The translations under genes and the position numbers were made by a program. From Elephas maximus indicus (Eukaryota > Chordata > Mammalia > Proboscidea > Elephantidae), in the NCBI RefSeq assembly GCF_024166365.1, contig NC_064820.1, positions 52,863,501 to 52,927,500 on the forward strand: 64,000 nt of DNA, written 5' to 3'. The notes beneath the pieces were generated by a model. The model saw only the letters and a list, made by a program, of their open reading frames with translations. It was not told where the DNA came from and ran no database searches. Each line of letters begins with the position of its first letter. The first letter of the stretch is position 1. Below, piece after piece: positions 1 to 11,319 of this stretch.

Positions 1-379
1 ACAAATTTTAAAATCCTTTATATTTAAAGCTAATATGTTCTCTTATTAAAACAAAGGATAAAAATAAGATTTATATTTGTACTGCCCATAAAAAATAGAG
101 GACAATTAGGAATTTAGATAAGTTGAAAGGGAAATAATCTGTACAATAGCTTAGGTAATTAGAACTCCCTTTGCTCAATAGACGTTAATACAATATTTTT
201 AAAAAATTCTGACAAGGCCTTTTATTCTATTATCATTTTGTTTTGTTTTTAAATAATAGAAAAAACATCGAAGTTATAAAAACTTGTTTTTCCCTGAAAT
301 TTTTTTTATTCTGATTCATCACAGTATAAATTGTTCCTCTAAAAATAAGTGCAACTGTATGAAATTTGCTGATTTTTAT

Positions 380-880
380 TTATACATTCATTCATTCAAC
401 ACACATTTGTTGATGTCTCGAATGTGCCACTCACTGTGGTTGGTACAGAGGACAGGAATAAAAGACAGAACCCAGAAAGAGAATCCAGGCAGATTATCAT
501 GTATTTTTACAAAGAAATATGGTGTGATTGGAGCACCTAGGAGGATACACACCCCACAGGACGTGAGGGATCGTCCAGGAAATTACATCTGAGTAAAGTC
601 ATAAAGGCTAAACTTGAGTTAGTCAAGTAGGGGCAGAAGGTACGCAGGAGGAAAGGATTCTGGGCAGAATATGTATGAGTCTAGGTGGAGACACTGGAGA
701 GAGTAGTGACTGGGAGACATGCAGTATTAAAAAATGGCAAAAGTGAGCCTGGAAAGGTTTGGCATGGAACCTGCCAGAGTAAGTTCTGTAGTGAGTCTGT
801 GTTTTAGACAGGTGACTCAGACAGCAGGGTGAAGAACTGGCTGATAGAAGACGAGAACGAGGCTGGAAAATCAATACCTC
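380..880 (+). repeat. Ancient L2-like LINE remnant
   Basis: The stretch opens with a run of ATTCATTCATTCAAC followed by text resembling the end of old mammalian L2-type LINEs, then degrades. There is no usable reading frame. The family call is by eye; it could be another ancient repeat. Bases 1-380 hold no recognisable feature. Confidence 0.35.
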
Positions 881-1187
881 GGCTGCTGCAGTTTGTCGTA
901 CTGTGGGGTTTGTGTGTTGCTGTGATGCTGGAAGATATGCCATTGGTATTCAGATACCAGCAGGGTCATCCGTGGAGGACAGGTTTCAGCTGAGCTTCCA
1001 GACTAAGACAGACTAGGAACAAGGACCAGGCAGTCTACTTCTGAAAAGCATTAGCCAGTGAAAACCTTATGAATAGCAGCGGAACATTGTCTGATATAGT
1101 GCTGGAAGATGAGCCCTCAGGTCGGAAGGCACTCAAAAGACAACTGGGGAAGAACTGCCTCCTCAAAGTAGAGTCAAACTTAATGAC

Positions 1188-2027
1188 GTGGATGGAGTAA
1201 AGCTTTTGGAACCTTCATTTGCTGACATGGCACGACCCAAAATGAGAAGAAACAGCTGCAAACATCCATTAATAATTGCAACCTGGAATGTACGAATTAT
1301 GAATCTAGGAAAATTGGAAATTGTCAAAAATGAAATGGAATGCATCAACATCGATATCCTATGCATTAGTGAGCTGAAATGGACTGGTATGGGCCATTTT
1401 GAATCGGACAATCATATAATCTACTATGGTGGGAATGACACCTCGAAGAGGAATGGTGTTGCATTCATTGTCAAAAAGAACGTTTCAAGATCTATCCTGA
1501 AGTACAACGCTGTCAGTGATAGGATAATATCCATGTGGCTACGAGGAAGACCAGTTAATACGACTATTATTCAAATTTACGCACCAACCACTAAGGCCAA
1601 AGATGAAGAAATGGAAGATTTTTATCAGCTGCTACAGTCTGAAATTGATCGAACATGCAATCAAGATGCATTGATAATTACTGGCGATTGGAATCCGAAA
1701 GTTGGAAACAAAGAAGATCGATCAGTAGTTGGAAAATATGGCCTTGGTGATAGAAACAATGCTGGAGATCAAATGGTAGAATTTTGCAAGACCAACGACT
1801 TCTTCATTGCAAATACCTTCTTTCATCAACGTAAACGGCAACTATACACATGGACCTCGCCAGACGGAACACACAGAAATCAAATTGACTACATCTGTGG
1901 AAAGAGACGATGGCAACGCTCAATATCATCAGTCAGAACAAGGCCAGGGGCCGACTGTGGAACAGACCCCCAATTGCTCATATGCAAGTTCAAGCTGAAA
2001 CTGAAGAAAATCAGAGCAAGTCCATGA
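1188..2027 (+). pseudogene. RTE LINE endonuclease domain (broken ORF)
   Basis: Open segment of 279 codons encoding the apurinic-type endonuclease that nicks target DNA for target-primed reverse transcription. Visible motifs are TWNV near residue 30, ITGDWNPKVG in the middle and IDYICG near the end. It stops at a TGA that interrupts what was one long polyprotein; the same frame continues immediately afterwards through 2480. Confidence 0.88.
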
Positions 2028-2843
2028 GAGCCAAAATATGACCTTGAGTATATCCCACCTGAATTTAGAGATCAACTGAAGAATAGATTTGACACATTGA
2101 ACACTAGTGACCACAGACCAGACGAGTTGTGGAATGACATCAAGGACATCACCCATGAAGAAAGCAAGAGGTCACTGAAAAGACAGGAAAGAAAGAAAAG
2201 ACCAAGATGGATGTCAGAGGAGACTCTGAAACTTGCTCTTGAGCATCAAGCAGCTAAAGCAAAAGGAAGAATTCATGAAGTAAAAGAACTGAACAGAAGA
2301 TTTCAAAGGGCCTCTCAAGAACACAAACTAAAGTATTATAGTGACATGTGCAAAGAGCTGGAGATGGGGAAAACCAAAAGGGAGAACACGCTCGGTGTTT
2401 CTCGAGCTGAAAGAACTGAAGAAAAAATTCAATCGTCGAGTTGCAATAGTGAAGAATTCCATGGGGAAAATATTAAATGATGCAGGAAGCATCAAAAGAA
2501 GATGGAAGGAATACACAGAGTCATTATACCAAAAAGAGCTAGTTGATATTCAGCCATTTCAAGAGGTGGCATATGATCAGGCGCATTGGCGAAAAACAAG
2601 GCTCCAGGAATTGATGGAATATCAATTGAGATGTTTCAACAAACAGATGAAATGCTGGAGGTGCTCACTCATCTATGCCAGGAAATATGGAAGACAGCTT
2701 CCTGGCCAACTGACTGGAAGAGATCCATATTTATGCCTATTCCCAAGAAATGTGATCCAACCGAATGTGGAAATTATAGAACAATATCATTAATATCACA
2801 CGCAAGCAAAATTCTGCTGAAGATCATTCAAAAACAGCTGTAG

Positions 2844-3956
2844 CAGTATATCAACAGGGAACTACCAGAAATTCAGGCCGGTTTCAGAAGAGGACGTAGA
2901 ACCAGGGATATCCCTGCTGATGTCAGATGGATCCTGGCTGAAAGCAGAGAATACCAGAAGGATGTTTACCTGTGTTTTATTGACTGTGCGAACACATTCA
3001 ACTGTGTGGATCATAACGAACTATGGATAACACTGCGAAGAATGGGAATTCCAGAACACCTAATTGTGCTCATGAGGAACCTTTACATAGATCAAGAGGC
3101 AGTCGTTCGGACAGAACAAGGGGATACTGATTGGTTTAAAGTCAGGAAAGGTGTGCATCAGGGTTGTATTCTTTCACCATACCTACCTAATCTGTATGCT
3201 GAACAAATAATACGAGAAGCTGGGCTATATGAAGAAGAATGGGGCATCAGGATTGGAGGAAGACTCATTAACAACCTGCATTATGCAGATGACACAGCCT
3301 TGCTTGCTGAAAGTGAAGAGGACTTGAAGCACTTATTAATGAAGATCAAAGACCACAGCCTTCAGTATGGGTTACACCTCAACATAAAGAAAACAAAAAT
3401 CCTCACAACTGGACCAATGAGCAACATCATGATAAACGGAGAAAAGATTGAAGTTGTCAAGGATTTCATTTTACTTGGATCCACTATCAACAGCCATGGA
3501 AGCAGCAGTCAAGAAATCAAAAGATGCACCGCACTGGGTAAATCTGCTGCAAAGGACCTCTTCAAAGTGTTGAAGAGCAAAGATGTCACTCTGAAGACTG
3601 AGGTACGCCTGACCCAAGCCATGGTATTTTCAATCGCATCATATGCATCTGAAAGCTGGACAATGAATAAGGAAGACAGAAGAAGAGTTGACGCCTTTGA
3701 ATTGTGGCATTGGCAAAGAATATTGAATATACCATGGACTGCCAAAAGAACGAACAAATCTGTCTTGGACGAAGTGCGGCCAGAATGCTCCTTAGAGGCA
3801 AGGATGGCGAGACTGCGTCTTACATACTTTGGACATGTTGTCAGGAGGGATCAGTCCCTGGAGAAGGACATCCTGCTTGGCAGAGTACAGGGTCAGTGGA
3901 AAAGAGGAAGACCCTCAACAAGGTGGATTGACACAGTGGCTGCAACAATGAGCTGA
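2844..3956 (+). pseudogene. RTE LINE reverse transcriptase and C-terminal part (broken ORF)
   Basis: A long in-frame segment after the TAG at 2841. It carries the reverse transcriptase core: FIDCANTFN (motif A, partly changed), HQGCILSPYL (motif B) and HYADDTALL (catalytic motif C). A C-terminal region with FGHVVRRDQSLEKDIL follows, ending just before the 3' tail. The upstream part of the polymerase (2586-2843) is in the same frame but cut off by the stop codon. Not a host gene. Confidence 0.88.
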
Positions 3957-4074
3957 AGCATAACAACGATTGTAAGGATGGCGCAGGACCCGTTAGTGTT
4001 TCATTCTGTTGTGCATAAGGTTGCTGTGAGTCGGAATCGACTCGAGGGCACCTAACAACAACAAGCTGCTGCAG

Positions 4075-4717
4075 CTGGCGAGGGGTGGGTGTGGAGGCTG
4101 TGGAGTGGATTAATGAGCTATTGACGAGGTCAAAAGAACAGGCATTCACGATCATTACTAGTTAATAAAGGAGAAGAAAATTTACAATGAGTTCGAGGTT
4201 TTGGCCTGAGTAACTAGACACTGGAGAAAAAAAAAAAGAAAACACTGCAAAGGGAGAAGATTTATATTTGAGTATAAACTGAATACGAAAGCATCTGGGA
4301 ATTTTATGACATCATTAAATCTACTTATTATGCTGAAAATCCTTGTTAGCTGGAAAGATTAATAGTGTTTCCCAAGGTATCTAATATATAAACTCAGAGT
4401 CATTTTCCCATTTCGGCTTTTCTGCTTGCTTAGTGTTTGCAGTCAGTTTACAATTGGTCATCATTACCATTTAATCCATTTATCATCTCCATGAGGATAA
4501 CTAAGGGAAACATCCCATTTTTAATTAATAACAGTGAAGTAATTTTCCAGAAGTCCCCCTGAGAGACTCTGAAAAGCCAAAATTCAACTTTAATTTTAAT
4601 GAACATTTTTCTCCTTAAATTTACTGAAGCAAATTGTTTTTCCTAGGAAAATAAACAGCAAGCATTGCCATTTTAAAATCCAATTTACTGTATAAATATT
4701 TCAGGTTATTTTACCTT
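4075..4717. other. No recognised feature
   Basis: AT-rich sequence downstream of the RTE insertion. I see no coding potential and no repeat I can name. Confidence 0.5.
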
Positions 4718-4728
4718 GGGGCAGCATT

Positions 4729-4939
4729 TCTTTTTTTTTTCTCTTCTTTTTATTGAACTTTAGATGAAGATTTACAGAACAAACTAGTTTCTCATCAAAC
4801 AGTTAGTACACACATTGTTGTATGACATTGGTTAACAACCTCACCACATGTCAACACGCTCCCTTCTCGACGCTGAATTCCCTATTACCAGCTTTCCTGT
4901 TCTCTCCTGCCTTCCAGTCCCTGCCCCAGGGCTCGTGCA
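4729..4939 (-). mobile_element. 5'-truncated L1 3' end
   Basis: About 210 bp of an afrotherian L1 3'UTR in reverse orientation, with its poly(A) seen as poly(T) near 4730-4740. It is flanked by GGGCAGCATTT at 4718-4728 and 4940-4950, an 11-bp target-site duplication. It is collinear with the end of the L1 at 7.5-8.7 kb and shows what that copy looked like before a mitochondrial fragment entered it. Confidence 0.82.
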
Positions 4940-4950
4940 GGGCAGCATTT

Positions 4951-6279
4951 TTTCTTGCTTGAAAACTATTTTAACCTAAATAATTAATTGTGGCAAAATA
5001 GAAGGACGCATACTTCAAATGAGCTACAAATTGTTTTTGGTTTAGTACATACAAACCGATATACTCTTTTGAAATGAACTTCATCAAGTAGCAGATTTCA
5101 TTAATTTTTCACTGAATTCAAATTGTTTAGAGTAATTAAGCTAACTCATTGGTTGTATGCCATCAGATAGATATCACCCAAGATAATTTTTATCAGATGA
5201 ATAGAATAGTGATAATGAAACCAGATGAAATGTATCGCTTATGGTTCTGAGGCCAAGAATAAAATGAAGTCAGCTTTTACTCATGGGATGTATTCAACAA
5301 AATGCTATGTATTCGACAAAACATATATATGTAGATGACATTCTTTACAACAAAATACTGCCTTAATAAAATAATGAGCAGCTTGCAAGTTACTACATTA
5401 TATTATCAGGGATTACCTATACTTGAAAAATTTTAAACATTGGTTAAGACGTCATATAATTTTCACAACCAGAATTTTATTATAATTTTCACAGTCCATA
5501 CCTCATGTAAATTTCTATAATATTTTTTTCAAATCATTGAACTCCTCTTTCCCAATCTTTTAATCCCTTAGCCACCAAGAGCCATGGGTTCCTTGCCCCA
5601 TCCCACACTCTTCCCTCTTGGCTTCTGACCTTGTCCTGAACCCTGTGGTCCTCTGAGCAGTGGGGACTTTGGACCCACCAGCATCAAGGTTTTACATCAT
5701 CATCTCCCATGTAATCTAGCATTTTGTGTGTTTCTACATTTATTTAGCCATGGAATTGTTTTCCACAAACTGACCAAAACTGAGCTTGAAAGCATGTGGA
5801 GTAAGTGAAGCCAGTGTGGAAAAACTTGACCTTGAACAGTGAATCAAAGATATAAGCTAACAGGAACCAGAGAAGCATCTCTGTGGCAGTATTGCATTAT
5901 TATTATACGGACCTGCACCCTAAAACATTAACAACAGGTATACCCTAAGAAGTCTAAAATGCATAGCTTTAAAAAAGACAAAAAGCTCTAAACTGTGAAA
6001 GACTAAGCAGCACTTTTGCCTGGTGTGGGGAAGCAGTAGAGAAGTAGAGATGAATGGAAAGAAAGACTGGAAAATTTGCTTTTGTAGTAATGGAGATTTG
6101 GGGCAAGTGTTTTATTTACTTGCCTTAAACCAATTTTTATGGATGAAGAGCATGTTTTTCTTGTGGAGATTGTAAAGTAACCATCATTATCAAAGGTAGA
6201 AAGTATTCGCTTCCTAGTTAAGATATTACTTTTCAATATCACAGAAAGGTAAGCTTTACATCGAAATTGCTACAAATTC
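4951..6279. other. No recognised feature
   Basis: AT-rich non-coding DNA with no open frame of interest and no repeat I can name. Confidence 0.5.
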
Positions 6280-6289
6280 TTTGATATAT

Positions 6290-6450
6290 ACAACCAACCC
6301 ATTGCCATCAAGTTGATTCCGACTGATAGTGACCCTAAAGGATAGAGTAGAACTGCCCCATAGGGTTTCCAAGGAGCACCTGGTGGATTTGAACTGCCGA
6401 ACTTTTGGTTAGCAGTCGTAACTTTTAACCACTAGGCCACCAGGGTTTCC
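6290..6450 (-). mobile_element. AfroSINE
   Basis: Reverse-oriented tRNA-derived SINE with the RTE-like end (ATCAAGTTGATTCCGACTGA) at left and the tRNA-like head (CCACCAGGGTTTCC) at right. Direct repeats TTTGATAT(A/G)T lie near 6280 and 6451, the target-site duplication. Confidence 0.9.
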
Positions 6451-7401
6451 TTTGATATGTAGCAGGCATTTTTTTTTTTTTTTTTTTGGAGGAAGGAGTT
6501 TTTTTTAAGACAAATGGCAAAGGCTTTCTCTTAAATGATGTCTTTGGTTATAACTCTGCCTTGAGTGACATTTGCTCTATAAACTATTAACCGGTTTCCA
6601 TGAAGTCTGTGTCCCTTGAGGACCAGCATTAATTACCTATCCTGTGTTACAGCTCATAAAATACATTTAATACAATATACCTTACATTAATGTAAAATAA
6701 TTACAGAATGAAAATAAATCTTTAGTTCTGAAATAGCAATATTATTTATGAAGCTACTGTTGAGCATGTTGAGTTTTTCATCCTTTCAAAACTAAAACTC
6801 GGGTGCTCCTAATAGGAAGCATAAACAAAGGTGAAATACAAACTCTAGATGAGTCTTCCCATGACTCTTGACGTGATGTCTCTCATTCATTGGCTTACAG
6901 ATTCCTGAGTTAAATGAAGCATAACAAAACACAGTTAGCATGTTCTGGTTCTTCTACAACAACATATTATCAGTTTATCAAAACAAACAGTCCCGGGAGA
7001 GGTATCCAATGACAATCAAAACAAAGAAATCCTACTCTACACACTCAAAAAAAAGTTGATAAAACTATGAAAATTTTGAATCTAAACAATAAAGAAACAA
7101 CTGATATGGACTAGTTCACAGCACCGAATATATCAGAATAAATTAACAAAAGGATCAAGGAAAGTTCAGGGGGAAAAATAAGGCTATATGAAAAGTTGTA
7201 AAAGAAGCTAGCCTGTGGTGACAAAAGAAATAACATATATATTGAAAGGAGATTTACTTTTAAATTGATTGCAATTATATACAAAGATATTCAAGCACAT
7301 AGTGAATGATTAGGTCTTCTAGTCCTAGTCATGAAACTAAAAAAAGCAACTGGATTAATATATAGCCTATGTATACTGTATTTTACCTTTTCTTTGGAGT
7401 A

Positions 7402-7449
7402 TCATTTGGAAGCAACTGATTTTTTTCTGTACCTGGGGCATTATTTTCT
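7402..7449 (-). pseudogene. EMB: EMB pseudogene exon 8, distal half
   Basis: This is the continuation of exon 8 beyond the L1 insertion, starting inside the duplicated target site. Allowing for one missing C in the CCCC run near 7436, it would encode a short basic tail (R-Y-R-K-K-type) and then TGA at 7404-7402, about where embigin ends. The missing C is a further frameshift. Sequence below 7402 would be 3'UTR; no poly(A) signal was identified. Confidence 0.72.
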
Positions 7450-7471
7450 TTCTTCTTCTTTTTTTTTTTTT

Positions 7472-7529
7472 GAGATTCAGGCTGCTTAAATTCTATACTT
7501 TTCTGATTTTCTTATAGTTATTATTTTCC
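7472..7529 (-). other. Probable L1 3'-transduced segment
   Basis: Fifty-eight bases lie between the L1's own poly(A) (T8 at 7530-7537 on the + strand) and a second poly(A) (T13 at 7459-7471) that abuts the target-site duplication. The other L1 ends in the window lack this segment. The simplest reading is read-through of the source L1 into its flank and use of a downstream poly(A) site. Confidence 0.7.
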
Positions 7530-7628
7530 TTTTTTTTATTATTGTGCTTTAGATGAATGTTCACAGAGCAAACTAGCCTCTCATTAAACAATTAGTACAC
7601 ATATTATTTTTCACATTGGTTTTTTTTA

Positions 7629-7841
7629 CATTGTTAGGGCTAAGGTTAAGGCTAGGATTGGGGCAATGGTAAATAGGAATTTTGAGGAGGTTTGTGGGTA
7701 GATAGGTTCTTTGGTAAATAGTTTGATTGCGTCTGCAACAGGTTGAAGGAGGCCACAGGGTCCTACTACATTGGGGCCTTTACGAAGTTGTATGTAGCCT
7801 AAGGCCTTTCGTTCAACTAGAGTAAGGAAGGCTACCGCTAC
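7629..7841 (-). pseudogene. MT-ND1: Nuclear mitochondrial insertion (NUMT) of ND1
   Basis: Read on the - strand with the vertebrate mitochondrial code (ATA as Met), this gives about 70 uninterrupted codons of NADH dehydrogenase subunit 1, including [18 protein letters not shown] and LFTKEP, roughly residues 17-88. It interrupts the L1 3'UTR: the shorter L1 at 4729-4939 reads straight through the same point and has about 12 bp that this copy lost. There is no start, stop or promoter, so it is a non-functional relic. The intact frame suggests it is fairly young. Confidence 0.93.
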
Positions 7842-8671
7842 GACATGTCAACACCCTCCCTTCTCAAACCTTGGTTCCCAATCCTCAGCTTTTCTGTCCC
7901 CTCCTACCTTCTAGTCCTTGCCCCTAGGCTGATGTGTCCCTTTAGTCTCATTTTGTTTTATGGGCCTGTCCAATCTTCAGCTGAGGGGTGAACCTCAGGA
8001 GTGACTTCATTACCAAGCTAAAAGGGTGTCTGGGGTCCATACTCTTGGGGTTTCTCCAGTCTCTGTTGGACCAGTAAGTCTGGTCTTCTTTTGTGGGTTA
8101 GAATTTTGTTCTAAATTTTTCTCTAGCTTGTCCGGGACCCTCTATTATGATCCCTGTCAGAGCAGTCAGTGGTGGTAGCAGGGTACCTCTAGTTGGGCTG
8201 GACTCAGTCTGATGGAGGCTATGGTAGTTGTGGTCCATTAGTCCTTTGGACTAATCTTTCCTTGTGTCTTTGGTTTGCTTCATTCTCCCTTCCTCCTGAC
8301 AAAGTGAGACCAGTGGAGTATCTTAGATGGCAGCTCACAAGCTTTTAAGACCCCAGATGCTACTCACCAAAGTAAAATGTAGAACATTTTTTTTATAAAC
8401 TACATTATGCCAATTGAGCTAGATATTCCCCAAGACCATTGTCCCTACAGCCCTTAGCCCAGTAATTCAGTCCTTCCGGGAGTTTGGATGTGTCTATGGA
8501 GCTTCTATGACCTTGCCTTGGACAAGCTGTGCTGGCTTCCAACATATTGTGTACTGTCTTACCCTTCACCAAAGTTACCACTTATCTATTGTCTATTAAG
8601 AGTTTTTCCATCCCCACTTCTCCCCTCCCTTGTAACTATCAAAGATTTTTCTTTTTGTGTGTAAGCCAAGA

Positions 8672-8712
8672 GGGCATTATTTTCTATACCATTACTGCTA
8701 TTGTCTGATTTC
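8672..8712 (-). pseudogene. EMB: EMB pseudogene exon 8, proximal half
   Basis: Acceptor CTATACAG is followed by codons that match the embigin cytoplasmic tail (KSDNSSNGIENNA). It starts in the phase left by exon 7: CT plus G makes Leu. The exon is cut after 41 bp by the L1. Confidence 0.85.
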
Positions 8713-8979
8713 CTGTATAGAAAACAAAAAAGGAAAATCACTACATATTTCCATTACATAAAATGAATTCAGTATACCAATTTATATCATGGCTATCAGA
8801 TTTAACAGTAAAAAGTCAATGCAAGCAGAATTCACTCTTTCTAAAAATGTTTTACTCTTAATGTTGGTTTTATTTTTATTTATTTATTTTTATCTATATT
8901 GGAGAAGAAATGTTGCCACAGATGATGACAAAGACCCTGTTCATTTTATGCAGAAGGAGAATTTCTTCTCACTTGATTT

Positions 8980-9115
8980 CTTGGTTGAAAAAGACCTGGT
9001 GATCTCCTCTAGTAAAGTTTACAGCCTACAAAATGCTATGGGACAGTTCTACTCTGTCATAAGGAGCCACTATGGGTCAAAATCAACCAGATGGCACCTA
9101 ACAACAAGAAGCATG
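8980..9115 (+). mobile_element. AfroSINE 3' part with RTE-type tail
   Basis: The sequence contains the SINE body (CTGGTGATCTCC, CTATGGGACAGTTCTACTCT) and ends GGCACCTAACAACAAG, the RTE tail. The tRNA head is missing or too diverged to place. An open frame running through 8789-9241 is chance and is not a gene. Confidence 0.72.
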
Positions 9116-9681
9116 AATGCGGGCTTGAGTACATGGCCACCACTCATGCATTGTTTTGAAATGTGCATGGCAAAAGCCAATCGGGAGCTTAACCAATATG
9201 TGGGATACAGGTGTTATGAGTTAACGTGTTTATTATATTGAATTAGAGGGGAAACATGGTTCTTTACCCATCCAATGTGCATCAGAACAAGACAACAAAT
9301 AAGGACTTCAGATTCCCAATAGAAGAATGGCTAAACTAGGTAACAAGGGTATGTAATGAACGTCTTTCTAAGTCTTATGGACTTGCTTGAACTAATTATC
9401 ACCACAGGTTAAAAAAAAAAAAAAAAAATCAGCCATTTAATAATGTCAAAATTGGGGGAGGGAGGTGTTGTGTGGATCAAATATTGGAGTGAATCAGATA
9501 AATGAATGAGCTCCTTATTGAATTATTTAAAGCGACTAGCTTGTTCTTATGCTGTACATTTAGTATTATTTTTTTTAAATAATTTTCACTAAGAAACTCT
9601 ATGAATCACTGGTACGAACATTATACATAAAACACAATGATAACATTTATTCTCTTCCAATAAAAATCTGCCTCCTAACTA

Positions 9682-9857
9682 AAAAAAAAAAAAACCAAAC
9701 CCACTACCATCGAGTCAATTCCAACTCATAGTGACCCTATATATAGGACAGAGAAGAACTGCCCCATAGAGTTTCCAAGAAGCGCCTGGCGGATTTGAAC
9801 TGCCGACCCTTATGATTAGCAGCAGTAGCACTTAACTACTATGCCACCAGGGTTTCC
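9682..9857 (-). mobile_element. AfroSINE
   Basis: Complete reverse copy with its poly(A) at the left (9681-9694), CGAGTCAATTCCAACTCATA at the RTE-like end and CCACCAGGGTTTCC at the tRNA end. Imperfect direct repeats CCTCCTAACT and CCTTCTCACT flank it. Confidence 0.9.
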
Positions 9858-9868
9858 ACCTTCTCACT

Positions 9869-11130
9869 ACATATTCCAAAACAAGAATTGGTAAAGGGTT
9901 GTGCTAAATGAGTTCAAGTGACCTTGACACTTGAATTAAACCTAAGGATATGAAAATAACCCAATCAAGAGAAAACTGAAGCACTGTCAGTGATCTCTGT
10001 GGAACAGAATAGGGTAGAGAAAAAATGTATAATATCCCAGTTTTAAAAAGGAAAGTTAATTCTTTATACTATAGATTGAATCTGCTTGACAATGCTCATA
10101 AAATAATCCAGAAAAGATACTGAAGAATAAGGTAAGCTGCACAAATAAAAATTAAATTATTTAGAACCAACAGTCCACTCTACAGTATTCTGGCACCATC
10201 TTTTCAAAGACAGTATTAAGAAAACCAGAATTCACTGAGACAAGAACAACTTCCAAATGCAGACTCAAAGGAATAGTTGGAGACACTGGGGAGGTTGAAC
10301 TGGGAGAGTGGAAGAATGTGTGCGAGGATATAACTGTCTTAAAATATCTGAATGGTTGTCCTGTGTTTTATAGGACCCTAAGTGCAAGAAAGTGGAACAA
10401 TAAATGAGTTAAATATTAGCCAGATATTCAAGCTCTTCAGAAAGAGAGTGAGCTGCCTTGCCAGGTATTCAATTCCCTTCTAACTATGAGCGTCTACAAT
10501 GCTAAGACAACACTCCATTTCCCTTCTGTGTGATCTAATTTTTTCTGATATAATCATTAAAAAAAAAAAATCATGTGCCCTTAAATTAAAAGCTCATATT
10601 TGGTTGACTTATTTTAACCTGCTCTACGTGAATTGAGAAAAAATAACTATTTGAATAATCTCTATGAATATCTGTATAACAGCTGTTTGCCCACTCCTGC
10701 TTTTTAATCCTAGCCACAGCACAAAAAAAAAAAAAATTTTTTTTTTTTTTTACAGCACACACATTGCAGAGCCTCTGGTAGCCAATAACAATGAACATCA
10801 AGTGTCACTTCTGTTGGTACAATTGTTTAGGCCTCTTGTTTCCAGGATTTCTTTTGGCTGCTTTAATCTGGTCTCATTTTCCTGGCTTTTAGTCCTTGGC
10901 TCTGTTGCTCAGACTTTAATGCTAGTCTTGGGCACCTCCAGTGTGGCCTCCATACTCAGTTCTCTGGTTTGGAAGAACTGAGAACTTCCAGCTTTTGCCA
11001 AACCCAGTTACCTCTCTGGTAACTTTATTCTCAGCGCCCCTCATGCTCAACTCCAAACAAAGAGAACTGTAAGAGAATCAATGCCACAAATTACGTTCTC
11101 GTTAAAAAAAAAAAAGACTAATAGAACTCT
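9869..11130. other. No gene; A14-T15 tract inside
   Basis: Intronic DNA of the EMB pseudogene (between exons 7 and 8). The only structure seen is a perfect poly(A)-poly(T) junction at 10723-10751. Open frames that cross it are low-complexity artefacts. Confidence 0.5.
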
Positions 11131-11134
11131 AGGC

Positions 11135-11310
11135 CAGTGGTTTTCAACATGACAGAGAATTCAAATCACTGGTAGACATTTTAAAGAAATACAAATGCTC
11201 AGGCCTCATTCCCAAAAGTTCTGATCCAGTTGACTCTTTAAGGTCTGAGCAAGTGGATTTTTAAAGAGCTCCTTAAGTGATCAAAAATATAGCCAGGGCT
11301 GAGAACTGCC
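11135..11310 (+). mobile_element. hAT-Charlie-like MITE remnant
   Basis: The sequence starts CAGTGGTTTTCAAC and ends GCTGAGAACTG, the end signature of old Charlie-group elements, with a matching middle (CTGATCCAGTTGACTC). Subfamily not resolved. Confidence 0.6.
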
Positions 11311-11319
11311 CCTTTAAAC

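Larger units (their letters stand above)
892..4064 (+). mobile_element. Near full-length RTE-type LINE (afrotherian RTE/BovB-like)
   Basis: This non-LTR retrotransposon is bounded by a perfect 10-bp target-site duplication, GCTGCTGCAG at 882-891 and 4065-4074. It ends in the RTE tail CACCTAACAACAACAA. One former reading frame runs from an APE-type endonuclease (TWNV, GDWN and IDYICG motifs, about 1188-2027) into a reverse transcriptase (F-I-D in motif A, YADD at 3282-3293) and a C-terminal region. The frame is broken by TGA at 2025, frameshifts between about 2380 and 2585, and TAG at 2841. Motif A reads CANTFN, so its second Asp is now Asn. It is dead. The last bases match the 3' end of the AfroSINEs, consistent with RTE machinery having mobilised them. 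Confidence 0.93.
7450..8671 (-). mobile_element. 5'-truncated L1 inserted in EMB pseudogene exon 8
   Basis: L1 3'UTR in reverse orientation. The 14-bp target-site duplication GGGCATTATTTTCT lies at 7436-7449 and 8672-8685, inside a coding exon of the pseudogene. The usual L1 end (AAGCACAATAATAAAAAAAA on this strand) sits at about 7530-7550, but 58 bp of unrelated sequence and a second poly(A) follow before the duplication, which looks like a 3' transduction. A mitochondrial fragment interrupts the body at 7629-7841. Only non-coding L1 sequence is present. Confidence 0.87.

Noticed and set aside
8789-9241. A 150-codon + strand open frame with a hydrophobic segment
   Set aside because: Its second half is an AfroSINE and its first half matches nothing; no splice or promoter context.
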